Shown: piece after piece, positions 41,590 to 48,956 of the stretch
How the letters are laid out: the number at the start of each line of letters is the position of its first letter
Position numbering within the stretch: the first letter of the stretch is position 1
From: RBG-16-49-21 sp040768125
GTDB taxonomy: Bacteria > Spirochaetota > UBA4802 > UBA5550
NCBI GenBank assembly: GCA_040768125.1
Contig: JAXGNG010000003.1
Span: forward strand, 434,001 to 498,000
Length of the DNA: 64,000 nucleotides
Direction: 5' to 3'
Notes under the pieces: model-generated
Database searches by the model: none
The model's input: only the letters and a program-made list of their open reading frames with translations
What the model was told of the DNA's origin: nothing
Program-made: the position numbers and the translations under genes

Positions 41590-41655
41590 TTTGGTTTTAA
41601 CCGATAAATAGATGAGAACTAAACTTGGAAGTGGTCGCATTGTGGGATAGGATCA
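41556..41655. mobile_element. 100-bp MITE derived from the IS3-type element
   Basis: TGATCCCACCCC at the left and GGGATAGGATCA at the right match the termini of the IS at 32371-33569. The sequence inside each end also matches (GAGATAGTTTGGTTTTAACC with GATAAATA on one side, AACTTGGAAGTGGTCGCATT on the other). The whole transposase region is deleted. Outside bases AATG and GGTG agree at only two of four positions, so any target duplication has decayed. It ends the agmatine-deiminase-like frame. Confidence 0.8.
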
Positions 41656-41689
41656 GGTGAATTAAAAAAATTTTGTGATGCATTCATAC

Positions 41690-41815
41690 TACACATCCGT
41701 ATCCCTGTCACTATCTGTCATACCCTCCCAGTTATATTTGAATCCATACGATGCAGGCAAACCGGCCCATCCGGGGTCCTGCACCGGTAAATCTTCAGTA
41801 TATGGGAGGTAACCC
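41690..41815 (+). promoter_or_regulatory. Conserved SSB leader
   Basis: The leader shares blocks with the leader of the first SSB gene (9598-9707): TCACTA.CTGTCATACC, then ACCGGCCCATCCGGGGTCC, ATCTTCAG.AT and GGGAGG..CCCATG. Conservation of non-coding sequence between two paralogues in different surroundings suggests a shared promoter or RNA-level control. The ACCGGCCCATCCGGGG block can form a short hairpin. Confidence 0.55.
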
Positions 41816-42139
41816 ATGAACAAAGTCCATATCAACGGTCGTCTTATCAAGGATCCGGCGCTCAAGGAGCTGGAGAACAACAACGCGGTCTGCACGTTTT
41901 ACATCGCGAACGACGTGCATTTCGGTGCGAACAAGAAGACCGGGTTTTATAAGGTGACGGCCTGGGGACACCAGGCGCGAATTATCGCGGAGCATGCCCT
42001 CACTGGGTCAGAGCTTTTTATTACGGGCCGTCTCGAGCAGTATCGGTACGATAACGACAAGGGCGAGACTGTGTATGACAACAGCATTGTTGTGGAACAG
42101 TTCGATTTCGGGGCCAGGGCGCCACAGAAATCGGCATAG
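41816..42139 (+). CDS. ssb: Short single-stranded DNA-binding protein, copy 2
   Basis: A 107-aa OB-fold SSB, highly similar to the protein at 9708 throughout the core (INGRLIKDPALKELENNNAV, HFGANKKTGFYKVTAWG). It ends in ARAPQKSA, without the acidic tail used to recruit other replication and repair proteins. It would coat single-stranded DNA but should not recruit partners in the usual way. It may serve the defence genes around it. A hairpin follows the stop codon. Confidence 0.87.
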   Translation: MNKVHINGRLIKDPALKELENNNAVCTFYIANDVHFGANKKTGFYKVTAWGHQARIIAEHALTGSELFITGRLEQYRYDNDKGETVYDNSIVVEQFDFGARAPQKSA

Positions 42140-42146
42140 GTGTTTC

Positions 42147-42179
42147 TGCTGGCGTGGGGTTCAAAACCCACGCCAGCAG
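42147..42179. terminator. Hairpin after the second SSB gene
   Basis: CTGCTGGCGTGGG and CCCACGCCAGCAG form a 13-bp stem with an 8-nt loop, just after the SSB stop codon. No long T run follows. It resembles the palindrome at 842-877 in form and position. Confidence 0.6.
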
Positions 42180-42198
42180 GAGTATAATCTATGGGGAT

Positions 42199-42702
42199 AT
42201 GAAAATGTCTGGCACAATGAAATATAACTATTTGAAAAATTGCGATATGGTCCCCGACCGGCAATACTTACTGATGTGGGGCTACCGTATTGCGGATCTC
42301 ATCCGGCAGGACGATTCCAACTACGCACGGCCTGTGTTTAAAGTTTTGCTTAAGGCGCTCAGAAGGCTGCCTGCCACTGGAAGCAAGAGGGTGTGGGAGC
42401 GTCGCTTTATCGTGTATGGCGGCGATTACGGCGATTATTTCTGGATTGGTATCCCGGGAAAGATGTACCACAGAGTATCAGAGGAGATTGGCAGAGATCT
42501 TGAGCAGATCCCCGGATTCGAGCTTCTTGAGATGGGCACCGTGCCCTTTGTTCCGCTTGTGCCTGAATTTTTGTATGATTTTGGCCGTATCGGCGAATAT
42601 TGTGAGGATGAGCGTGCAGGTACAACGTACCGGGATAAAAACTGGGATTCGGGTCTCAACCTGGAGGGGAGGGGCTGGATTCCGGAGGGGTATCTGGATT
42701 GA
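42199..42702 (+). CDS. Hypothetical 167-aa protein
   Basis: A protein with a helical N-terminus (MWGYRIADLIRQDDSNYARP) and a C-terminal part rich in aromatic residues (GDYGDYFWIGIPGKMYHRVS). No domain is recognised. The ATG at 42199 follows ATGGGG; another in-frame ATG lies 2 codons later. It sits between ssb and the DUF262 gene. Confidence 0.5.
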   Translation: MKMSGTMKYNYLKNCDMVPDRQYLLMWGYRIADLIRQDDSNYARPVFKVLLKALRRLPATGSKRVWERRFIVYGGDYGDYFWIGIPGKMYHRVSEEIGRDLEQIPGFELLEMGTVPFVPLVPEFLYDFGRIGEYCEDERAGTTYRDKNWDSGLNLEGRGWIPEGYLD

Positions 42703-42857
42703 GAATCCGAAGGTGGATATCGAACTATCTTGACAAAACACATGCAATTTTTCATAATTTTGGCGGGGGTCCCGTCTAAATCAAGCACGAGGATGTTATA
42801 TGCTGATATAAAGTCCTGTGCGGGCTGATCAATTAATTATATGAAAAGGATAATTTA

Positions 42858-44825
42858 ATGTCTGGTGCGAATAACAGAAAAACACGGCTGATGTCAGTTC
42901 AGCAGATCATCGACGAAACAACGAAAGTGAACAGCTGGAAGCTCAGTGTCGCCCAGCGGGCTTTTGAATGGGACATCCAGCGCGTGACAAACTTGGTGGA
43001 TTCCCTTCTGCGTGGCTTTCCTGTCGGAAGCATACTCGTAATGGACAGCAAGGAGCCGTATTACGATATGGACAGCACGGCCCGTTTCAGGGAGAAAAAG
43101 GAATCAACAACCGGCAATGAATATACTCATATCATTGACGGTCAGCAGCGGTGCTTCGCAATGCGCGCCGCGTTCAACGGCGAAGGGTACCATGATAAAA
43201 AGACTGGAAATGTTTTAAGCCTCTTCATCAATATCGCATCGCTCAATAAATCCCTCCGGGAGTTCGATGAAAAGAGAAACCAGAAGTACTATTTTCACTG
43301 GAGCGCCCGGAAAGACATCAACGGGCTGAATGACGATGAAAGAAAACAGGAAAAAATTAATTCAAAGGTTCCTTCGGACGGATGGATTTCATTTCATGGT
43401 CTCATCCGCCATATACGCGACGGCATGGCCATCGACGAACTGAGAAAAAAGGCAGGAATTCCACAAGGCGATTCCAGTGATATCGACACAATTCGAGGTA
43501 TTATTAATTCCGTTACTGACGCTCTTGATGGCGAGTGCATTCCGGTGCATTTTCTTAATGAGTTGCACAAGGAGATAGAAGATATTTTCCATGTGTTCAT
43601 TCGCATCAATACGAGCGCCCTTGCCCTGGGGCCGGTCGACGTATTTTTCACAGGTGTCAAGAGGGAGTGGAGGGACGCGGAAGAGCACCTTGAGTCGATA
43701 GTGAACAGTGAAAGTATATTCGACCGGAAGGGCGCGATCACATGTCTGGCGCGGTGCGCCGCGAAGTCGCTGGACAGGGGTGCCTTTGATCCGGATGTGC
43801 TGCGTCTCGAGCACCTGCGCCAGGATGCCGCAACGGGCCGCTTTCCGCTTATCGAAAGGATGCGCGAGCTTGCTCCCTATAAAGGCACATCGAAATTCAT
43901 TGAAGCCGTATTATGGACCAGCAGGGTTGCGCGTGAGCATCTGTATGCGGCCTCGTCGCAGATTCATCATAATAATCTTATGGCCGTTGTCGGGTGGGCC
44001 TTCCAGTACGGCCTTTTAAATCCGCTGCCTGATATACATGATGAACAATACTACAAGCCGATTATCGGATTTCTCTTCTGGACGACCATATACGGTTCCA
44101 GAATGTACGGCCGTGGCAGTTTTGACCGCGGGGTCCTTGAAGCGGCATGGAATGCAGGCGCAAATGGAGCCCCTTTCCCTTATGAACAGGAAGGCATGCA
44201 GAAGCTCTGCTTCAATTATCACTATATAATAAACGAGTACCGGCCGTTCGATCCGCGGCCTTCCAGCATATACTATTCGACAAAAGAAGACGCAAATCAC
44301 GCCAACGGCCACAGAATCCACGGTTTAACGCGATCGGGCGGAGCCTCCCTGTTCCTTTCCGTTTTCCAGAAGCTGCGGCATGCGCCTGTAGATATTGACC
44401 ATCTGCTGGCGTACAATTACGGATACAACAAATTCCGTAGCGGCAGAACGGTGCTGACATACACAAACTGGCTCAACCTGCTTGGAAATTTCTCGGCGAT
44501 TGACGCGAGCGCAAATCGCGTTCTGCAAGACAGACCGCCGTCACTCAAATTTAATCGAGATGACGATTCAGGGCAGACCTATCACAACAAGGATTTTATC
44601 AAAACCGACTATGGCATTACAGAAGATGAAATGAATGCCTTTCTCGAGATTGAGCGGCTTCTGGAGCTCAAGAAGCAGGAAGAGGCTGGTGGTTTATTTC
44701 AGCGAATAATGGCAGATCGTACCCTGCGGATTTGGAACACTGTGCTTGATGTGGTGGGATATCCGAGTTTTCTTGAGAAAATTAATGATCAATTGGATGC
44801 CGAGAACAATATACCAGTTGCATAA
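42858..44825 (+). CDS. GmrSD-like DUF262 protein
   Basis: A 655-aa protein. The N-terminal DUF262 (ParB/sulfiredoxin-like) domain has VAQRAFEWDIQRVTNLVDSL near residue 32 and the signature HIIDGQQRCFA near residue 92. The C-terminal third has VDIDHLLAYN..., then NWLNLLGNFSAID, which resembles the degenerate HNH (DUF1524) end of type IV enzymes such as GmrSD. Such enzymes use NTP to cut glucosylated hydroxymethylcytosine DNA. AAAAGG precedes the ATG. It is followed by the DUF2779 gene after 22 bp. Confidence 0.78.
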   Translation: MSGANNRKTRLMSVQQIIDETTKVNSWKLSVAQRAFEWDIQRVTNLVDSLLRGFPVGSILVMDSKEPYYDMDSTARFREKKESTTGNEYTHIIDGQQRCFAMRAAFNGEGYHDKKTGNVLSLFINIASLNKSLREFDEKRNQKYYFHWSARKDINGLNDDERKQEKINSKVPSDGWISFHGLIRHIRDGMAIDELRKKAGIPQGDSSDIDTIRGIINSVTDALDGECIPVHFLNELHKEIEDIFHVFIRINTSALALGPVDVFFTGVKREWRDAEEHLESIVNSESIFDRKGAITCLARCAAKSLDRGAFDPDVLRLEHLRQDAATGRFPLIERMRELAPYKGTSKFIEAVLWTSRVAREHLYAASSQIHHNNLMAVVGWAFQYGLLNPLPDIHDEQYYKPIIGFLFWTTIYGSRMYGRGSFDRGVLEAAWNAGANGAPFPYEQEGMQKLCFNYHYIINEYRPFDPRPSSIYYSTKEDANHANGHRIHGLTRSGGASLFLSVFQKLRHAPVDIDHLLAYNYGYNKFRSGRTVLTYTNWLNLLGNFSAIDASANRVLQDRPPSLKFNRDDDSGQTYHNKDFIKTDYGITEDEMNAFLEIERLLELKKQEEAGGLFQRIMADRTLRIWNTVLDVVGYPSFLEKINDQLDAENNIPVA

Positions 44826-44847
44826 TAATAGAAATTATTTTAAGCAT

Positions 44848-46338
44848 ATGACATCAAAACCAATCCACACCCTCAGCAAATCCACCTTCTTGAAGGGCAT
44901 CCAATGCCACAAAGCGCTCTGGCTGAACCGCTACCGGCCCGACCTGCGCGATGAGATATCCGCGGATCAGCAGGCCGTGTTCGATCGCGGCCATGACGTG
45001 GGCAAGCTAGCCCGTGATCTCTTTCCCGGAGGGGCAGACTCGTCGCCGGTGGACAGGGACTATGCTGGCGCTATAAAACGCACCGCCGAACTCATTGAGA
45101 ATGGCGAAAAGGTCATCTATGAGGCTGCTTTTTTATACAACGGCGTTCTCTGCCTGGGTGACATTCTGGTCAAGGGCAGGGGAGGGTGGAAGCTTTACGA
45201 GGTGAAGAGCTCCACCGGCGTGAAAGATGTTTATCTCCCTGACGCGGCGGTCCAGTACTATATCATGACCGGCTGCGGGATTAAATTAACCGACGTCTCT
45301 ATTGTCTATCTCAATAATCAATACGTGCGTCAAGGCGAGTTGAACCTGAACGAGCTTTTTACCATTGAGAGTGTTCTTGACCAGGCTGAAGGCATGCAAG
45401 CGGAGATAGTCGAAAAGGTTGATGAATTAAAGAAAATCCTTTCCCGGAAGCAAGTCCCGGATATTGAAATCGGCCCGCACTGCTCTGACCCCTATGACTG
45501 CGATTTCATAGGCCATTGCTGGGAGCATGTGCCTTCGCCATCGGTTTTTGATATTAACAGGCTCACGACAGAGAAGAAATTCGAATTATATCGCTCTGGC
45601 ATTGTCAAGCTTGAGGATATCCCTGAGGACTATCCCCTGAACAATCGCCAACAAATTCAGGTTGATGCTCAAGTATCGGGGAAGAAGCACATTGATAAAC
45701 AGGAGATAGCGCGGTTTCTGAAATTGTTAACCTATCCGCACTATTACATGGATTTCGAGACCTTCATGCCGGCGGTGCCACTTTTTGATAACGCGCGGCC
45801 GTACCAGCAGGTCCCGTTCCAGTTCTGCGTGTATTATCTTGGTGCGAAAGGCACAGAGCCCGAGCTGCGCGAGTTTCTGGCAGAGGCAGGCTCTGACCCG
45901 CGAGAAACCTTTATCCGAGCCCTTATCGAGGCAACGCCGACGCCTGGGCCGATTGTCGTGTACAACAAAGCTTTTGAAGCAACGCGCATGGCGGAGCTGG
46001 CGAGAGACTTTACCAAATATGAAGCTGAATTGACCGAACGCCAGGAGCGGCTTGTGGATTTACTGGAGCCCTTCGCTAAAGGTTATTTCTACGATCCGTC
46101 CATGGGAGGGAGCGCCTCGATCAAGGTGGTGCTGCCGGCACTGGTGAAGGACCTGTCGTATAACGGGCTGACCATCAGCGACGGCGGTATGGCGATGCAG
46201 GCGTATGAACATCTGTGGGTGGAAACGGATGCGGAGAAAAAAAAGGAGATTCGCGCTCAGCTCCTGGAATATTGCAAGATGGATACGTATGGGATGGTGA
46301 GGATTGTGGAGGAGTTTGAGAAGTTAATTGCATTATAA
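44848..46338 (+). CDS. DUF2779 protein (Cas4-like plus RNase T-like)
   Basis: A 496-aa protein. The N-terminal half resembles Cas4-type PD-(D/E)xK nucleases: Cys in FLKGIQCHKALWL, the GDILVKGRGGWKLYEVKSS core, and GPHCSDPYDCDFIGHC as three further cysteines of an iron-sulphur cluster. The C-terminal DUF2779 half has a DEDD-like exonuclease pattern beginning YMDFETFMPAVP and ending LLEYCKMDTYGMVRI. The ATG at 44848 is chosen because the conserved segment starts there. It probably processes DNA ends, alone or with the DUF262 protein. Confidence 0.82.
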   Translation: MTSKPIHTLSKSTFLKGIQCHKALWLNRYRPDLRDEISADQQAVFDRGHDVGKLARDLFPGGADSSPVDRDYAGAIKRTAELIENGEKVIYEAAFLYNGVLCLGDILVKGRGGWKLYEVKSSTGVKDVYLPDAAVQYYIMTGCGIKLTDVSIVYLNNQYVRQGELNLNELFTIESVLDQAEGMQAEIVEKVDELKKILSRKQVPDIEIGPHCSDPYDCDFIGHCWEHVPSPSVFDINRLTTEKKFELYRSGIVKLEDIPEDYPLNNRQQIQVDAQVSGKKHIDKQEIARFLKLLTYPHYYMDFETFMPAVPLFDNARPYQQVPFQFCVYYLGAKGTEPELREFLAEAGSDPRETFIRALIEATPTPGPIVVYNKAFEATRMAELARDFTKYEAELTERQERLVDLLEPFAKGYFYDPSMGGSASIKVVLPALVKDLSYNGLTISDGGMAMQAYEHLWVETDAEKKKEIRAQLLEYCKMDTYGMVRIVEEFEKLIAL

Positions 46339-46397
46339 AAGTATTTAGCTATTAATAAACCATTAGCTGTAAATTAAATATTGCAGGTATTTAACTA

Positions 46398-47336
46398 ATG
46401 AAATTAAAAACGGGTCAATGGTACCCTTCGAGAGATAAGATACGCAAGTATTATGGCGAATATTGGAAGGGCATCTTGTTAAAAAGAAATGAAATAGCGG
46501 TTATTTTAAACTATAGAGGTGCCAAGAGAAAACATTATGATGATTATGTTGATTTAGAAAATGGAATGATATTTTATCTTGGAGAAGGTAAAACTGGAGA
46601 TCAACAAGAAAATGCCCGGAACAGAGCATTGATAGAGTTAGCGGGAACGAAAAAAACAATAAAAATATATTTCGATTGTGGTGATATTTTTACCCCCAAG
46701 CATTTACTTTATATGGGAGATTGGTGTGTAGATAATTTTACCTTTATTAAAATAAAGGGATCTAAGAAATATTATTTTCAATTTTCACCCGGCAGCAATG
46801 ATGCAAAGAAAATATTATACTTTCAGTTCGGTACTCAAGGAAAGGATGGGAAATTTGAAAAAAGTCTTATCAGTTTTGCAAAATCTCGTGAACATGTTTA
46901 CAAAAAGTTTTCGCATATACTCAGAGCACGAGATTCGATTGCAGGTGAAATCGGAGAATATTTTGCAATTAGTCGATTTAATGAAAGTTATAAATCGAAA
47001 CCTCTAATACGATTGCATGGTAGCAATAAAGACATCGATGCTGTGCAAATTAAATCTGGCAAGACATATGCAATAAAGACAATTGGAAAGTATCCAGCTA
47101 CAACAAGCAATATTTGGTCAAAAGATATTGTCAATGCAGTGGATTTTTTTATTATAGTCCACCTTGATCCATTTAAATTATGTCCAATATTTATTGTCAT
47201 GATATCAACTAAGATGGCATCTAATGTTGGGCTGCAAAAAGATAAATACCAAGGTTCGTATAAATTAAGAGTAAATCAAAAATTATTGAAAAAATCAAAG
47301 TTTTTATTTGGTGATAAAAATAAATGGCTCAGTTAA
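46398..47336 (+). CDS. Probable modification-dependent nuclease (SRA-like plus PD-(D/E)xK)
   Basis: A 312-aa protein. The N-terminal part contains MIFYLGEGKTGDQQENARNR, which resembles the 'Y.GEG..GDQ...GN.AL' strand of SRA/YDG-type readers of modified bases. The C-terminal part has GEIGEYFAISRFN and NKDIDAVQIKSGKTYAIKT, compatible with a PD-(D/E)xK site although the usual ExK reads IKT. I infer a type IV-like enzyme; an alternative is a fused DNA-binding protein without nuclease activity. AT-rich. Confidence 0.5.
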   Translation: MKLKTGQWYPSRDKIRKYYGEYWKGILLKRNEIAVILNYRGAKRKHYDDYVDLENGMIFYLGEGKTGDQQENARNRALIELAGTKKTIKIYFDCGDIFTPKHLLYMGDWCVDNFTFIKIKGSKKYYFQFSPGSNDAKKILYFQFGTQGKDGKFEKSLISFAKSREHVYKKFSHILRARDSIAGEIGEYFAISRFNESYKSKPLIRLHGSNKDIDAVQIKSGKTYAIKTIGKYPATTSNIWSKDIVNAVDFFIIVHLDPFKLCPIFIVMISTKMASNVGLQKDKYQGSYKLRVNQKLLKKSKFLFGDKNKWLS

Positions 47337-47490
47337 AATTTGATATAATATATTTCCGCTTAATATTCTATATTCGGCTGTATGTGTTCCCTGTGTGTTT
47401 TTCATGATTTAAGTTGAATAAGGGCGGGTCGGTGAATGACCAGACCTATTATTATGTGGATAGTTTTATACAGTTCAAACCTTTCTTTTG

Positions 47491-47542
47491 CGGTTTATTA
47501 CGGTTTATTGCGGTTGACAGTCGTAAAGGATCGGTTTAGAAT
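47491..47542 (+). promoter_or_regulatory. DISARM promoter with three 10-bp direct repeats
   Basis: CGGTTTATTA (47491), CGGTTTATTG (47501) and CGGTTGACAG (47511) are contiguous 10-bp units, and the last includes the -35 box TTGACA (47514-47519). The -10 box TAGAAT (47537-47542) follows after 17 bp. Head-to-tail sites fit MerR-like BldC/HTH_17 proteins, which bind direct repeats cooperatively, so the next gene's product is the likely regulator. Confidence 0.7.
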
Positions 47543-47626
47543 GATTTTTGTCCATTAAACAATCAGAAATTCATTTTATATGTATAGTAAAAGAAATATA
47601 CAGAAGTCCCGGAAGGAGTTTTGTAA

Positions 47627-47830
47627 ATGACTGAAATTGATGACCGATGGGTGTCTGTGGATGAAATATCCAGATATCTAGGTATCAGTTGTGATACCGT
47701 TTATCGATGGATAGAAAAACATAGTATGCCTGCACATAGAATGGGACGGTTGTGGAAATTCAAGAAAAACGAAGTTGATACTTGGGTCAAAGCAGGTGGA
47801 GCTACATCTAATAACAGGAAAACCATTTAG
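47627..47830 (+). CDS. Excisionase-type HTH_17 regulator
   Basis: A 67-aa DNA-binding protein: WVSVDEISRYLGISCDTVYR, then WIEKHSMPAHRMGRLWKFKK, the MerR-like winged helix of the excisionase/BldC group. It precedes the methyltransferase gene by less than 20 bp. It is too small to be anything but a DNA binder and probably controls the operon through the 10-bp repeats. AAGGAG precedes the ATG. Confidence 0.85.
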   Translation: MTEIDDRWVSVDEISRYLGISCDTVYRWIEKHSMPAHRMGRLWKFKKNEVDTWVKAGGATSNNRKTI

Positions 47831-47846
47831 ATAGGTATTGAAAGGA

Positions 47847-48956
47847 ATGAGACAAAAAATGCGTTTTAAAAGTGGGATATATTCCAAACGTAAAATATAT
47901 GCCGTGGACCTCTTTTGCGGAGCTGGTGGATTGACAAACGGCCTTGAAAAATCCGGTATCGATGTTCGACTCGGTGTCGATATCGATCCCGCATGTGAAT
48001 ATCCTTATTCGGCAAATAACAAGGCAGATTTTCTACTTAAATCGGTCGAAGAGCTCGAAACCCGAGATTTTAAAACTGCATTCCGGAAAAATGGCATATG
48101 TCTTTTGGCAGGATGTGCACCTTGTCAAACCTTTTCAAAATATAACCAGAAGGCAACCCCGGAAGATAAACGCTGGTGGTTGCTACTTCAATTCTCTCGT
48201 CTTGTTAAGGAACTCTCTCCCGAGTTGGTGACAATGGAAAATGTACCTGGACTCGTTGAAAGGGATGTGTTCAAAAAATTTATTGGTGTTCTAAAAAGAA
48301 CTAATTATTATTTGAGTATTACAATAGTCAATTGTGAGGATTATGGTGTTCCTCAACATAGACAGAGGCTAGTTCTATTGGCATCGAAACTTGCACCTAT
48401 TAGTTTGTTGTCTCCTGTTGAATTCGGGGCTGATCGCATAACTGTTCGTGAAAGTATCGAGAATTTGCCACGATTGAGGGCTGGTGAGACTCATGGGGAC
48501 GATCCACTGCATCAGGTTTCGACATTATCAGAAATCAACATGAAACGTATCAAGGCATCACGGCCTGGTGGGACATGGAATGATTGGGATAAGAAATTGG
48601 TTGCCGATTGTCACAAGAAGAGAAAAGGAAAAACATATCAAAGTGTATATGGGCGTATGTGTTGGGACGAGCCAGCTCCTACAATAACAACGCAATTCTT
48701 CGGATTCGGGAATGGACGTTTTGGGCATCCTCGGCAAAATCGTGCCATCTCGTTGCGAGAAGGTGCAATTCTCCAGAGTTTTCCGAAGAATTATGAATTC
48801 GCACCTCCAGGACAACTCATTTACAAAAAAGCGGTTGGTAGGCTTATTGGCAATGCAGTGCCACCAAAACTCGGAGAAGTGATCGGTCTCAGTATTGTAA
48901 ATCATGTCGAAGCATGGATAAAAATGAGAACCCATAAAAAAAGCAATGCAAAGTGA
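47847..48956 (+). CDS. C5-cytosine DNA methyltransferase
   Basis: A protein of ~369 aa with all main motifs: I (VDLFCGAGGLTNGLE), IV with the catalytic Cys (GCAPCQTFS, Cys near 92), VI (TMENVPGL), VIII (YGVPQHRQRLV) and X (RLIGNAVPPKL). The target-recognition region is short. It transfers a methyl group from SAM to cytosine C5 and would mark self DNA. Class 2 DISARM uses a C5 enzyme (DrmMII), but the rest of this locus is class 1. ATG at 47847 or 47859 may be the start. It overlaps drmD by 11 bp. Confidence 0.92.
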   Translation: MRQKMRFKSGIYSKRKIYAVDLFCGAGGLTNGLEKSGIDVRLGVDIDPACEYPYSANNKADFLLKSVEELETRDFKTAFRKNGICLLAGCAPCQTFSKYNQKATPEDKRWWLLLQFSRLVKELSPELVTMENVPGLVERDVFKKFIGVLKRTNYYLSITIVNCEDYGVPQHRQRLVLLASKLAPISLLSPVEFGADRITVRESIENLPRLRAGETHGDDPLHQVSTLSEINMKRIKASRPGGTWNDWDKKLVADCHKKRKGKTYQSVYGRMCWDEPAPTITTQFFGFGNGRFGHPRQNRAISLREGAILQSFPKNYEFAPPGQLIYKKAVGRLIGNAVPPKLGEVIGLSIVNHVEAWIKMRTHKKSNAK

